Assembly: GCA_034666985.1 (NCBI GenBank)
Contig: JAXDKS010000022.1
Coordinates: 191,085 to 255,084, forward strand
Direction: 5' to 3'
DNA from: DATARR01 sp034666985
GTDB lineage: Bacteria; Acidobacteriota; Thermoanaerobaculia; Multivoradales; UBA5704
Length of the DNA stretch: 64,000 nucleotides
Shown: positions 1 to 9,387 of the stretch, piece by piece
Position numbering within the stretch: the stretch's first letter is position 1
Layout of the letters: each line of letters opens with the position of its first letter
Position numbers and translations under genes: made by a program
The notes under the pieces: generated by a model
The model's database searches: none
The model's input: only the letters and a program-made list of their open reading frames with translations
Told to the model about the DNA's origin: nothing

Positions 1-52
1 CTTCCAGGTCTTCTCCAGAGGCTGCGCGATCTGTGCCAGAGTAGCTCTCTCC

Positions 53-1846
53 ATGGAACCGCAGCGGCCCTCCCGCCGAACCGTCCTTGCCCTCGGCGCC
101 ATCCTGGCGCTGGCGCTCGCCTTGCGGCTCGCGCACTGGTGGGCGGTGCGGGACCAGCCGTTCTTCGCCTGGCTGGTCATGGACAGCCAGGAGTACGACC
201 GCTGGGCCCGGGAGATCGGGGCGGGAGACTGGCTCGGCTCCCAGGTCTTCTTCCAGGCACCCCTCTATCCCTATCTCCTGGCCATCCTTTATGCCCTCTG
301 CGGGCGGAGCCTCGACGCGGTCTACCTCGTCCAGATCGGTCTGGCCGTGGCCGGATGCTACGCCCTCTATCGGGCCGGACGCGAGATAGGGGGCGAGGGG
401 GCAGGTCTCGGGGCGGCCCTGCTGGCGGCGGTCTACGGCCCGTTCCTCTTCTATGACGCGCAGCTCCTGAAGGAGTCGCCCGCCGTGGCCGTGACCTGTT
501 TTCTTCTCTGGGCCCTGGCCGCGGCGCGGGGTCACCCGGGAGCGGGTCGCTGGCTGGCGGCCGGAGCGCTGCTGGGAGTCCTGGCCCTGCTGCGAGAGAA
601 CGCGCTGCTCCTCGTCCCCTTCCTGCTGCCCCTGGCCTGGAGCGGATGGAGAGCTTTCCTGCGAAGGAGCGGAGCCCTGCTCGGGGGGCTCGTCCTCGCC
701 CTCCTGCCGGTCGCGCTGCGCAATGGGGTTGTCGGGGGCGACTTCCTTCCCACCACCTCCCAGGGGGGCGTGAACTTCTACATCGGCAACAACCCGCAGG
801 CGGACGGCACCTATCAGCCCATCGTCCCCGGCAAGCAGATCCCGGCCCTGGAGCGGCGGGAGCCGGTGCGGATCGCCGAGCAGGCCACGGGCCGGCGGCT
901 CTCTCCCGGCGAGGTCTCCCGCTACTGGCTGGGCCGGGCCCTGGCCTGGGCGCGGCAAGAGCCGGGGGCTTTCCTCCGCCTCCAGATCCACAAGCTCGGC
1001 ATGTTCTGGAGCTGGTACGAGTGGCCGGACGCGGTGGACTACTACTACGTGAAGACCCTGTCGCCCGTCCTCCGGCTGCCGCTGCTGGAATTCGGCGGCG
1101 CCGTCCTCCTCGCCCTGGCGGGGCTCGTCCTCGCCCGCCGGCGGCTCGGCCCCTTCGCGCCGGCCCTGCTGTTCATCCTCGGATGGATGCTGTCGACGGT
1201 CCTCTTCTTCCTCTTCTCCCGCTACCGGCTGCCGGTGGTGCCAGCCCTCCTGATCCTCGGGGGAGTCACCCTCACTGCTCTGGCAGAGGCCTGGCGGACG
1301 GGCAGCCGCCGGCGGGCGGCGGGCCTCGCGGGGATCGCCCTTACGGCGCTCCTCCTGCCCCGAGCCGTGGGCTTCGAGCCGCGGATGGACCTCGTGCACT
1401 ACAACCTGGGACGCCTCTACGACGAGCAGGGACGGAGCGAGGAGGCCCGGGAGCACTACAAGGCGGCGTTCATCCTGAATCCGAAGGACTTCCTGGCCAG
1501 CCTCAACCTCGGCAATCACGCCGCGCGCCGGGGGGACTGGGCCACGGCCCTCCGCTTCTACCAGCGCGCGGCCGCCCTCGAGCCCCGGTCGGACGACGCC
1601 GAGAGCAATCAAGGGGGCGTCTACCTGTCGATGGGCGATCTCGGGCAGGCCGAGGCGCACCTCGGCCGCGCCCTCGCCCTCAATCCCCAGAACCTGCCGG
1701 CGCTCCAGAACGCGGCGCTGCTCGCGGCGCGCCAGGGGAATCTCGCGAAGGCGAGGGAGCTCAACCGGCGGCTGCTGGAGCAGGACCCGGGCAATCCGGC
1801 CGGGCTGCGATTGCAGGCGCGGCTACGGGCGCGGCTGGGTGGATGA
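53..1846 (+). CDS. GT39-like membrane glycosyltransferase with C-terminal TPR domain
   Basis: Predicted inner-membrane GT-C enzyme that would transfer a sugar from a polyprenyl-phosphate donor. About ten hydrophobic segments cover residues 10-430. The first outer loop holds MDSQEYDRW (Asp at residue 44), the place where GT-C enzymes keep their catalytic acid, followed by the APLYPYLLA stretch seen in GT39 proteins. Residues ~445-597 are soluble and contain about four TPR units (e.g. HYNLGRLYDEQGR), likely for protein contacts. The ATG at 53 is the first start in frame and fits the first membrane segment. The 3' end overlaps the convergent membrane-protein gene by 24 nt. The acceptor is unknown; family call fairly sure, specificity not. 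Confidence 0.8.
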   Translation: MEPQRPSRRTVLALGAILALALALRLAHWWAVRDQPFFAWLVMDSQEYDRWAREIGAGDWLGSQVFFQAPLYPYLLAILYALCGRSLDAVYLVQIGLAVAGCYALYRAGREIGGEGAGLGAALLAAVYGPFLFYDAQLLKESPAVAVTCFLLWALAAARGHPGAGRWLAAGALLGVLALLRENALLLVPFLLPLAWSGWRAFLRRSGALLGGLVLALLPVALRNGVVGGDFLPTTSQGGVNFYIGNNPQADGTYQPIVPGKQIPALERREPVRIAEQATGRRLSPGEVSRYWLGRALAWARQEPGAFLRLQIHKLGMFWSWYEWPDAVDYYYVKTLSPVLRLPLLEFGGAVLLALAGLVLARRRLGPFAPALLFILGWMLSTVLFFLFSRYRLPVVPALLILGGVTLTALAEAWRTGSRRRAAGLAGIALTALLLPRAVGFEPRMDLVHYNLGRLYDEQGRSEEAREHYKAAFILNPKDFLASLNLGNHAARRGDWATALRFYQRAAALEPRSDDAESNQGGVYLSMGDLGQAEAHLGRALALNPQNLPALQNAALLAARQGNLAKARELNRRLLEQDPGNPAGLRLQARLRARLGG

Positions 1847-3949
1847 GGGCGGGAGCTCGTAGATCCGGTTGGCCTTGTCCTCGTAGCGCAGCACGAAGAG
1901 CTGGGGGTTCGCCTCCACCCATTGCTGCTCCAGGGGAAACTCGAAGCCTGGATAGCGGGAGAGGTGCACCCAGCGGATGCGCTGCGCCTCCAGGTTGGCG
2001 ATCCAGGCCTCGGGCGAAGGGTCGACCCGCGGCTGGCAGGCGGGATACTGGAAGGCGAGGGGGTGGTTGGCCGCGTTGACGTTGACGTAGCGGACGTCCC
2101 TCTCCAGGTGGGTCCCCATGGCCGGATAGACGAAGTAGCTGTTCGGCTCGCTGATGGCGGCGACGGCGCCATCCCCGCCGTTCGCGTCGAGCCATCCCCA
2201 GGCGCTGGCGAAGAAACGCGCCGAGGTCACGTGGGCGGTGTACTCCTCGCTCAGGGCCCGCGTTCGATCCGCCACCCGGAAGCGGGCGAGGAAGGGAGCC
2301 CCGAGGACGGCCAGGGCCAGGGCCGCCAGGGCCAGCTCGCGCCGGCGCCGGACGGCGAAGGCGCGCAGCGGGGGGGAGAAGGCGAGCCCCACGGCCACCA
2401 CGTCCGCCACCGCCAGGGCCAGCCGCACGCCGCGTGGCATCTCGGCGTGGAGTTGGAGCATGCCCTGGGCCAGGAAGGCGATGGCGATCCCCTCCATCCA
2501 GCGGTCGCGGACCCCCCTGCGCTCGCCCAGGGCCACGGCGCCGGCGAAGGCGAGGCCGAGGCCGGGGATCAGATAGCGGACGTTGGCGAAGACGTGATGG
2601 GTGCCGGCGTACGGGATCGTCAGCCAGACGGCGAGCTCGGCGCCGATCTGCCCCGAGATCAGCAGGCTCTCCCGCCATCGCTCGCGGCCGAGGCCGAAGG
2701 GCAGGACGAGGACCGCCAGCAGCAGCACGAACGCCTGCGGCCCCACGCCCAGCTCCCGCGACTGGGGACGGGTGACGCCCAGGAAGGAGTCCAGGAGCTG
2801 CCCCTCGCGGATCATCGGCTGCCAGAGAGCGATCACCGAGCCCGGCCGGGGGATCGGAGGGGGGCCGGCATCGGGACGGCCGGCCGAGGTCTCCTCGCAG
2901 GGGACAGCCAGGGGATCCGTTCCCAGCGCGACGTTGCGCAGGTAGAAAAAGCTCCCCAGCAGGGCGGCCACCAGCAGGGCGGCCAGCGTCTGGGCCACGC
3001 GCCGGCCCCAGGCCCCGCGGGCGAGCGGCACCGCCAGCCCGGCCAGCGCCACGGCATAGGCGATGCCCAGCACCTTGGCCCCCGCCGCGAGCCCCAGGCC
3101 CGCGCCCGCCAGGAGGGCGATCCCCATGTCCGCCTGCCGCAGCCAGCGCAGGGTGAAGAAGGTCGCGGCCACGAAGACCGATCCCAGGAAGAGGTCGACG
3201 TACTCGGTGGCCGCGAAGCGGACCACGGTCGGCGTGAGCAGCACCAGGAAGGTGGCCAGCGGCCAGTGGCGTCCCGCTCCGAGATGACGGGCGACGCCGC
3301 CCACCGCGAGCCCCAGCAGCAGCCAGTGCGGGAGGGGCGCCAGGTTGACGTACAGCTCGCTGTGCGACGGCGCCATCCACCACCAGAACCAGACCGAGCC
3401 GTTGGCCGGCACGTAGCCGAAGTAGTTGGTGGGGACGCTGCCGTAGACCGGGAGGAGGTTGCGGTCGCGCAGCCAGGTGCCGGCGAGCAGCAGGTGGTAC
3501 ATCAGGCTGTCCCAGGAGAGGGGCGGGCGGAGCAGGCCGCGCAGCGCCTCGCTGCCCACCGCGTGCAGGGTAAGCAGCGACAGTGCCGGGTGCTGGCGGA
3601 GGATCGCCCACGACCGCCCGGCGATGGCCCGCGCCGGCCCGCCTACACCGTCCGGGGGAGGGGATCTGCGGAAGCCCAGCAGCAGGAGCAGCGTCAGCCC
3701 GGCCTGGAGCGCCAGGGCGAAGTCGAACCGCAGCACCCCGAGCCCGCCCAGGAGGAGACCGATCCCCACCGCCTCGGCAGTGGCCAGGAGGAGGGAGGCG
3801 ATGGCCACGGCCAGCGGATCGCGGACGGCCGTCTCCCCCAGCAGCCGCAGGGCGGCGAGGTATCCCCCGAGGAGCAGGAAGCCGAGCGTGACCAGCGTCA
3901 GCGCGGCTCCCAACAGGTCGAGCCAGAGCATGGGCGCGATTGATAGCAC
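1823..3949 (-). CDS. Polytopic membrane protein, GT-C glycosyltransferase-like
   Basis: About 700 residues with some 13-14 hydrophobic segments and a C-terminal extracytoplasmic domain (last ~130 residues). An early loop reads WDSLMYHLLLAGTWL, similar to the Asp-bearing first loop of GT-C transferases, followed by aromatic-rich loop sequence. The reaction is not known. Start is either GTG 3949 or ATG 3931; the ATG gives MLWLDLLG, a direct entry into the first membrane helix. The gene lies 11 nt after pdxA and is probably the last gene of the ricT-hfq-pdxA transcript. It runs convergently into the GT39/TPR gene. Confidence 0.7.
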   Translation of the reverse strand: MLSIAPMLWLDLLGAALTLVTLGFLLLGGYLAALRLLGETAVRDPLAVAIASLLLATAEAVGIGLLLGGLGVLRFDFALALQAGLTLLLLLGFRRSPPPDGVGGPARAIAGRSWAILRQHPALSLLTLHAVGSEALRGLLRPPLSWDSLMYHLLLAGTWLRDRNLLPVYGSVPTNYFGYVPANGSVWFWWWMAPSHSELYVNLAPLPHWLLLGLAVGGVARHLGAGRHWPLATFLVLLTPTVVRFAATEYVDLFLGSVFVAATFFTLRWLRQADMGIALLAGAGLGLAAGAKVLGIAYAVALAGLAVPLARGAWGRRVAQTLAALLVAALLGSFFYLRNVALGTDPLAVPCEETSAGRPDAGPPPIPRPGSVIALWQPMIREGQLLDSFLGVTRPQSRELGVGPQAFVLLLAVLVLPFGLGRERWRESLLISGQIGAELAVWLTIPYAGTHHVFANVRYLIPGLGLAFAGAVALGERRGVRDRWMEGIAIAFLAQGMLQLHAEMPRGVRLALAVADVVAVGLAFSPPLRAFAVRRRRELALAALALAVLGAPFLARFRVADRTRALSEEYTAHVTSARFFASAWGWLDANGGDGAVAAISEPNSYFVYPAMGTHLERDVRYVNVNAANHPLAFQYPACQPRVDPSPEAWIANLEAQRIRWVHLSRYPGFEFPLEQQWVEANPQLFVLRYEDKANRIYELPPSSTQPRP

Positions 3950-3960
3950 AGGCGCGGCCG

Positions 3961-5016
3961 CTATGGGCGGCGCTTCGGCAGCTCGCCCGCGATCAGCTTC
4001 AGGGTCGTCTCCACCACCGCCGCCAGGGGGGCCGCGTCGGCGACGCCGCGGCCGGCCAGGGGGAAGGCCGTGCCGTGGTCGACGGAGGTGCGCAGGAAGG
4101 GGAGGCCGAGCGTCCAGTTGGTGGCCAAGCCGAAGGACGAGGTCTTGACGGCGATCAGCCCCTGGTCGTGGTAGAGGGCGAGCACCCAGTCGAACTCGCC
4201 GCGGCGGGCGCGGGCGAAGAGCGAGTCGGCGCTCTCAGGCCCATGGACGTCGATGCCCCGCTCGCGGGCCGCCGCCACCGCGGGGGCGAGCACCGCCTCC
4301 TCCTCGCCGCCGAGCAGTCCGCCCTCCCCGGCGTGGGGGTTGAGGCCGGCGAGGGCGATCCTGCCGCCGGCGTGGCGGTGGAGACAGTCGAGGGCCTCCG
4401 CCACCGCCTCGCCGGTGATCCCGTCCAGGGCGTCGCGCAGGGGGAGATGGACGTTGAGCAGGGCCACCTGCAGCTCGGGGGCGAGGAAGGCCATCAGGTA
4501 GTCCCGCCCGTAGCGCTCCAGGCCGCAGATCTCGGCAAGGTAGTCCGTATGTCCCACGAAACCGGGGAGGTGCTGGCGGGCGATCGACTCCTTGCTCACC
4601 GGCGCGGTGACCAGGGCGTCGGCCACGCCGCAGTCCACGAGCTCGATGCCGACGTCGAGAGCGGCCATGGCCCCGGCGGCGTCCGCCGGTCCCGAGCTGC
4701 CGAGGGTGACGATGCGGCGCTGGCCCACCGGGTCCAGCACGGGAATGCCGTCGGAGGGGAGGCTCAAGCGGGTCGCCGGAGCGGCGGAGAGGTAGATCAG
4801 GCGGTCCCAGGGAGCGCCGGGCAGGGAGGGGCGGAGGGCCTCCAGGGCGGCCCGCTCGGCCACCAGGAGGGGCTGCCAGGGGAGGTGGTTGGTGGCTGGG
4901 GCGGGCTCCAGGAAGAGCTTGAGGAGGATCTCGGGTCCGATGCCCGCCGGATCTCCCTGGGTGAGGGCGAGGACGGGCTGCGGGGTCGGCGAGGAATCGG
5001 GCGAGGGGTCGGTCAC
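3961..5016 (-). CDS. pdxA: 4-hydroxythreonine-4-phosphate dehydrogenase PdxA
   Basis: NAD-dependent oxidation of 4-phosphohydroxy-L-threonine in the DXP-dependent route to pyridoxal phosphate; cytoplasmic homodimer. The 351 residues match the usual ~330. Family motifs are present in order: GDPAGIGPE near the N-terminus, APVSKES, GHTDYLAE, NPHAGEGG and LYHDQGL. The His residues of the last three form the metal site. Start is GTG 5014-5016, overlapping the TGA of the upstream Hfq-like gene (GTGA), so the two are translationally coupled. An alternative substrate (PdxA2-type kinase-linked pathways) is possible but no kinase gene is adjacent. Confidence 0.93.
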   Translation of the reverse strand: MTDPSPDSSPTPQPVLALTQGDPAGIGPEILLKLFLEPAPATNHLPWQPLLVAERAALEALRPSLPGAPWDRLIYLSAAPATRLSLPSDGIPVLDPVGQRRIVTLGSSGPADAAGAMAALDVGIELVDCGVADALVTAPVSKESIARQHLPGFVGHTDYLAEICGLERYGRDYLMAFLAPELQVALLNVHLPLRDALDGITGEAVAEALDCLHRHAGGRIALAGLNPHAGEGGLLGGEEEAVLAPAVAAARERGIDVHGPESADSLFARARRGEFDWVLALYHDQGLIAVKTSSFGLATNWTLGLPFLRTSVDHGTAFPLAGRGVADAAPLAAVVETTLKLIAGELPKRRP

Positions 5017-5363
5017 CGGTCCTCGTCGCTGCCGCCGTTGCGCTTGACCCGCCGCTTCAGCTCTTCCTCCTTGAACATGTAGCGGATGAAGTGCTTCTGG
5101 ATCAGGAGGTTGGGTCCCTGGGTCCGGTTGAGCTTGAGCGACCCTTTGTCATACCACTCGATCCAGCCCCGCAGCTCCTCGCCGTCGGTGAGGATCACCA
5201 CCATCGGCGTCTTCGCCGCCATCTGCTTGAGGTAGTAGAACTCCTCGGCGTTGGTCTGCTCCGGCGGCGACTGCTTGCGGCGCACGCTGCGCGCGGGGAG
5301 GTCCTTCTTGAGCTCGTTCATGTCCGGGCGTATCAGTTTGCGATTGGCCATTGTCGGTTCCAT
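5013..5363 (-). CDS. Hfq/Sm-like RNA chaperone
   Basis: 116-residue (or 112 from ATG 5351) protein with a charged N-terminal extension of ~40 residues, then an Sm-like fold. KTPMVVILTDGEELRGWIEW resembles Sm1 of Hfq (variable strand, short turn, G-x-I-x-x-W/F), and IQKHFIRYMF occupies the place of the Sm2 YKHAI motif. The canonical YKHA is reduced to QKHF, so it is a divergent Hfq. The family binds U-rich RNA as a hexamer. It sits between ricT (14 nt upstream) and pdxA (4-nt overlap). Pairing with RicT, an RNA-decay cofactor, supports an RNA role by context. Confidence 0.72.
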   Translation of the reverse strand: MEPTMANRKLIRPDMNELKKDLPARSVRRKQSPPEQTNAEEFYYLKQMAAKTPMVVILTDGEELRGWIEWYDKGSLKLNRTQGPNLLIQKHFIRYMFKEEELKRRVKRNGGSDEDR

Positions 5364-5377
5364 GGGACGTTAGATAC

Positions 5378-6112
5378 CTAGGCTGTAAGTGAGGCCGTTG
5401 CAGACCGGTCGTCCGGCGTCCGGGTCTTGTACTGGTCGTCCTCGTAGGCCAGGCAGCAGAGGAGCCGACCGCACTGGCCGGAGATCTTCGACGGATTGAG
5501 GCTCAGGTTCTGGCGCTTGGCCATCTGGATGGAGATCGGCCGGAAGTCCTTGAGCCAGGTCGAGCAGCAGAGGGTCCGGCCGCAGATGCCGATGCCGCCG
5601 ATCAGCCCGGCCTCGTCCCGCGCTCCGACCTGCACCATCTTCACCCGCACGGAGAAGCGGGTGGAAAGGTCGCGCACGAGTTGTCGGAAATCCACTCTCC
5701 CCTCGGAGGTGAAGTAGAAAGTCGCTTTCTTGCCGCTGAGCGAGAAGTCGACCAGGGAGATCTTCATGTCCAGGCCGAGGCTGCGCGACCGCTCCTGGGC
5801 GTAGAGCTTGCCGCTCAACTCGCTCTGGCACTGCCGGTCGTAGGCGGCGGCGTCGGCGATGTCGGCCGGCCGCAGGATGGGCCGGGCGCTGGACTTCTGG
5901 CACGGCTTGAACACCGGCATGGGAGACTGCTCGACATGGCCGAACGCCGGTCCGGACTCCAGCTCCACCACCACCTTGTCCCCCCGTCCGTACACGCGCC
6001 CTCCCGTCGAGCAGAGCATCAGGTTGGTCTCTTCACGAAACCGCACGCCGACGAACGTGTCTTCGACGGCCGTCGACATCCCCTTGAAAGCACAACCGCT
6101 ACATCCGCTCAT
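5378..6112 (-). CDS. ricT: PSP1-domain protein, RicT (YaaT) family
   Basis: 244 residues with the PSP1 C-terminal domain. Two copies of the diagnostic CGRxLCC motif are visible (ICGRTLCCSTWL and QCGRLLCCLAY), plus an N-terminal CSGC pair. In Bacillus, RicT with RicA and RicF forms a 4Fe-4S-containing complex that stimulates RNase Y-dependent RNA maturation; whether RicA/F partners exist here cannot be seen. It is the first gene of an apparent operon with the Hfq-like gene, pdxA and a membrane protein. The ATG at 6112 gives a normal family N-terminus. Confidence 0.88.
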   Translation of the reverse strand: MSGCSGCAFKGMSTAVEDTFVGVRFREETNLMLCSTGGRVYGRGDKVVVELESGPAFGHVEQSPMPVFKPCQKSSARPILRPADIADAAAYDRQCQSELSGKLYAQERSRSLGLDMKISLVDFSLSGKKATFYFTSEGRVDFRQLVRDLSTRFSVRVKMVQVGARDEAGLIGGIGICGRTLCCSTWLKDFRPISIQMAKRQNLSLNPSKISGQCGRLLCCLAYEDDQYKTRTPDDRSATASLTA

Positions 6113-6253
6113 GAGTTACTTCCATTCCACGTGCAACAGCGACCTGACAACCTATGCAGGAAGAGTACCAGGCGCCGGATTGATAGAGGCTCGGAACCGC
6201 TAACCCATTGTGGCAGTAGCGGGTCCCCGCGTCAACGATGCCTGGTCAAGCTA

Positions 6254-7543
6254 TCACGATCCCGCGAGCGGGTCCTGATCGAGCAGCCGGCGGCCGATGT
6301 CCTGGCGGTAGACCTTGCCGGGCCAGTCGATCTCGGCGACGGCGGCGTAGGCGTTCCTGAGGGCGCCTGTGAGGTCGGGATCGAGGGCGCAGACGGAAAG
6401 GACGCGGCCGCCGGCGCTCACCAGCTCGTTGCCGGCCAGGGCGGTGCCGGCGTGGAAGATCTCGACGCCGGGCAGGGCCGCCGCGCGGTCGAGCCCGCGG
6501 ATCGGCTCGCCCTGGAGTGGCCGGCCAGGATAGCCGGGGCTCGCCAAAACGACACAGGCCGCGGCCTCCCGGCGGAAGGAGAGGCGCCGCGCCTCGAACC
6601 GCCCCGCCGCTCCGGCGGCCAGGATGGGGAGGAGGTCGTCCTCCAGCCGGAGCATCACCACCTGGGCCTCGGGGTCGCCGAAGCGGGCGTTGAACTCCAG
6701 CACCCGGGGGCCCTCCGAGGTCAGCATGAGGCCGGCGTAGAGCACGCCCGTGAACGGGCGTCCCTCGGCGGCGAGACCGGCGACCACGGGGCGCAGGATG
6801 GTCTCCACCGCTTCCGCCGCCGCCTCCGCCGACAGCCCGCCCGCCGGGCTGTGGGCACCCATGCCGCCGGTGTTGGGCCCGGTGTCGCCGTCGCCGATCC
6901 GCTTGTAGTCGCGGGCGGTGGCCAGCGGCAGCACGCGCTCGCCGTCGCAGAGGGCCATGAGCGACACCTCCTCGCCCGGCAGGAAGGCCTCGACCACCAC
7001 CCGGTCGGCGCTGGCGCCGAAATGGCGCTCCTCGAACAGGGTGCGGACGGCGGCGGCGAGCTCGGAGGCATCCTGGACGATCAGCACCCCCTTGCCGGCG
7101 GCGAGGCCGTCGGCCTTGAGCACCACGGGATAGCCGAAACGCCAGGCCGCGGCGCGCGCCGCCGCGGCGTCGTGAACGACCTCGAAGGGCGCCGTGGGGA
7201 TGCCGTGCCGCTCCATGAGCTGCTTGGCGAACACCTTGCTCCCCTCGAGCTCGGCGGCACGCTGGGTGGGGCCGAAGATCGGCAGGCCGCGGTTGGCGAA
7301 CTCGTCGGCGATCCCCAGGGTGAGGGGGAGCTCCGGTCCTACCACCGTCAGGTCGATCCTGAGCTCGGTGGCGAAGTCCGCCAGCCGCTGCACCTCTTCG
7401 GAGGCCAGCGGCACCCGGTCGGCCAGGGCGGCGATGCCCGGATTGCCCGGAGCGCAGTAGAGCTCGGTCAGCAGCGGGCTCTGCCGCAGCTTCCAGCACA
7501 GGGCGTGCTCGCGCGCGCCGCTCCCCACCACCAGCACTTTCAT
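6254..7543 (-). CDS. purD: Phosphoribosylamine--glycine ligase PurD
   Basis: GAR synthetase, second step of de novo purine synthesis: ATP-dependent ligation of glycine to 5-phosphoribosylamine. 429 residues, full length. N-terminal VVGSGAREHAL, ATP-grasp loop KADGLAAGKGV, and the GPNTGGMGAHSPA segment are all present. The ATG at 7543 overlaps the pta stop by 4 nt (ATGA), so purD is coupled to pta. The pairing is metabolically unusual but both are housekeeping genes. Confidence 0.96.
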   Translation of the reverse strand: MKVLVVGSGAREHALCWKLRQSPLLTELYCAPGNPGIAALADRVPLASEEVQRLADFATELRIDLTVVGPELPLTLGIADEFANRGLPIFGPTQRAAELEGSKVFAKQLMERHGIPTAPFEVVHDAAAARAAAWRFGYPVVLKADGLAAGKGVLIVQDASELAAAVRTLFEERHFGASADRVVVEAFLPGEEVSLMALCDGERVLPLATARDYKRIGDGDTGPNTGGMGAHSPAGGLSAEAAAEAVETILRPVVAGLAAEGRPFTGVLYAGLMLTSEGPRVLEFNARFGDPEAQVVMLRLEDDLLPILAAGAAGRFEARRLSFRREAAACVVLASPGYPGRPLQGEPIRGLDRAAALPGVEIFHAGTALAGNELVSAGGRVLSVCALDPDLTGALRNAYAAVAEIDWPGKVYRQDIGRRLLDQDPLAGS

Positions 7544-8553
7544 GTCCTACCCCTCCGCGCGGCCGCGTCAACAGCGGTGACCGCGGTGACCGCGATCACA
7601 TCCACGACGTCCTCCGCCGAGCACCCCCGCGACAGGTCGTTGAGGGGGCGGGCGAGCCCCTGGAGCAGCGGCCCCACCGCCCGCGCGCCGGCGAGCCGCT
7701 CCGTCAGCTTGTAGGCGATGTTGCCGGCGTCCAGGTCGGGGAAGACCAGCACGTTGGCCCGGCCCGCCACCGGGCTGCCCGGCGCCTTGCGCTCCGCCAC
7801 CTCGGGTACCAGGGCGGCGTCGGCCTGGAGCTCGCCGTCGACGGTGAAATCGACGCGCCGCGCCCGCAGCACCTCGACGGCGGCGCGGACCTTGTCCACC
7901 CGGGGGTGGCGGGCGCTGCCCCGGGTCGAGAACGAGAGCAGGGCCACGCGCGGCTCCTCGTCCAGCAGCACCCGGCAGCTCGCCGCCGCGGCCTCGGCGA
8001 TGTCCGCCAGCTCCTCGGGCGTGGGGTCCGGCACCACGCCGCAGTCGCTGTAGATGAGCGCGCGGCCGTCCGGCAGGGCCATGAGGAAGCAGGAGGAGAC
8101 CACCTTGAGCCCCGGCCGGGGGCCGATGGCCCGCAGGGCGGCGCGCAGGGTGTCGGCGGTGGTGGCGAGCGCCCCCATCACGGCGCCGTCCGCCCGGCCG
8201 GTGGCCACCAGCAGCGCCGCGTAGTAGAGCGGATCGCGGGCCTGGGTCACGGCCTGGGAGGGATCGAGAGCCTTGACGCGATCCCCCAGGAAAGAAGCGA
8301 GAGCGGGAAGGCCGGGATCGGCGGCCGGATCGAGCACCGGCACGGTGAGCGGGACCCCGGCGGCCTCGGCCGCGGCGGCCACCACCGCCCGCGAGCCCAC
8401 CAGCTCCGCCCGGGCCAGTCCCAGGGCCGTGGCGCGCTCGGCGGCGGCCACCACCCGGGGGTCCTCGCCCTCGGCGAGCACGACGACGGCCGGGCTCGGC
8501 GAGGCGGCGGCCCGGGCTCTCAGCCGTGCGAGGGGATGGGGCGTCTCGGACAC
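7540..8553 (-). CDS. pta: Phosphate acetyltransferase (PTA_PTB family)
   Basis: Interconverts acetyl-CoA plus phosphate and acetyl-phosphate plus CoA; cytoplasmic. 337 residues, the short form with only the catalytic PTA_PTB domain and no DRTGG regulatory part. Family features: VVLAEGEDPRVVAAAERA at the N-terminus, the central ALLSFSTRGSARHPRVDKVR stretch with the SxxGS signature, and a C-terminal NVLVFPDLDAGNIAYKL block. Start is GTG 8551-8553 without a clear Shine-Dalgarno. Acetate kinase is not in the window. A butyryltransferase cannot be excluded but the motifs favour pta. Confidence 0.92.
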   Translation of the reverse strand: MSETPHPLARLRARAAASPSPAVVVLAEGEDPRVVAAAERATALGLARAELVGSRAVVAAAAEAAGVPLTVPVLDPAADPGLPALASFLGDRVKALDPSQAVTQARDPLYYAALLVATGRADGAVMGALATTADTLRAALRAIGPRPGLKVVSSCFLMALPDGRALIYSDCGVVPDPTPEELADIAEAAAASCRVLLDEEPRVALLSFSTRGSARHPRVDKVRAAVEVLRARRVDFTVDGELQADAALVPEVAERKAPGSPVAGRANVLVFPDLDAGNIAYKLTERLAGARAVGPLLQGLARPLNDLSRGCSAEDVVDVIAVTAVTAVDAAARRGRT

Positions 8554-8581
8554 GCGCCCGCAACTCTAACAGATGGAGGTC

Positions 8582-9373
8582 TCAACTGCTCTTGAGCACC
8601 ATATCGCCCGAGGGCTTGGACACGCCGCCCGCGGGCTCGACGGTCACCGCCCAGGCCTCGATGCTGCCGACGTCCGACACCCGCTCGACGCGGACGCTGG
8701 CCGTGCCGTGCTCGTCGACGGCGAAGGTCCCGGCCGAGACCGGCTTGCCACCGGCGATGAACCAGAGCTGGTAGGTCTTGTCCTGCGGCAGGGCCGGCAG
8801 GTCGAAGGCGTAGAACAGGGCGTCGCCGCGGCGCGGGTTGACGTAGGTGTGGCCTGCGGCCTTCGGCGTCGGCCCCAGTCCCGCCAGCACCACCGACTGG
8901 ACGCCCGGATTGGCCAGGACCTCGAGGGCTTGGCGCGACTGGCGCGCGTCGTTGCGAGCCAGGGACATCTCGCGGCCCAGCGCCGCCACCTGCATCGCCA
9001 GCCGGTCGCGCTCGCCGGTCAGCCGCTCGAGCTCGCCGCGCAACCGGATCTGGCCGGCCACCCCCCAGACGGCCACGGCGAGCAGGGCCGCCGCGGCGAG
9101 GGGAATCCACCGCGGCAGGCGGCGGGGAGCCGGCGCGGCGCCGGCCACCACGCGCAGGATCCGGGTGCGGGTGGTCTCCGAAGGCTTGACGGGCGTCACC
9201 GAGTCCGCCAGCGCCTCCAGGTCCCGGTTCCAAAGGTCGAGTTGGCGCCGGCACTCGGCGCAGCCGCCGGCCAGGTGCTCCTCGAGCTCGCGCAGGTCGT
9301 CGCCGTCCAGCGCACCCAGGGCGTAGGCCGGGAGGACCTCCTCGAAGCGAGCGGAGTGCGAGACGGCGGTCAT
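8582..9373 (-). CDS. Anti-sigma factor (zinc-finger / RskA type)
   Basis: 263-residue single-pass membrane protein. The N-terminal cytoplasmic part holds EEHLAGGCAECRRQL, a His-x4-Cys-x2-Cys variant of the zinc-binding anti-sigma motif. One membrane helix (PLAAAALLAVAVWGVAG) follows near residue 75. A coiled segment precedes the C-terminal RskA domain, with the typical KTYQLWFIAGGKPVSAG stretch. It lies 14 nt after the ECF sigma factor gene and presumably sequesters that protein. The signal it senses is unknown. Confidence 0.85.
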   Translation of the reverse strand: MTAVSHSARFEEVLPAYALGALDGDDLRELEEHLAGGCAECRRQLDLWNRDLEALADSVTPVKPSETTRTRILRVVAGAAPAPRRLPRWIPLAAAALLAVAVWGVAGQIRLRGELERLTGERDRLAMQVAALGREMSLARNDARQSRQALEVLANPGVQSVVLAGLGPTPKAAGHTYVNPRRGDALFYAFDLPALPQDKTYQLWFIAGGKPVSAGTFAVDEHGTASVRVERVSDVGSIEAWAVTVEPAGGVSKPSGDMVLKSS

Positions 9374-9387
9374 TTAGAGCTCTGCAC

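Noticed and set aside
1922..3943. 673-residue plus-strand open frame
   Set aside because: Arg/Gly/Glu-rich shadow of the minus-strand membrane protein; similar long shadows occur opposite most GC-rich genes here.
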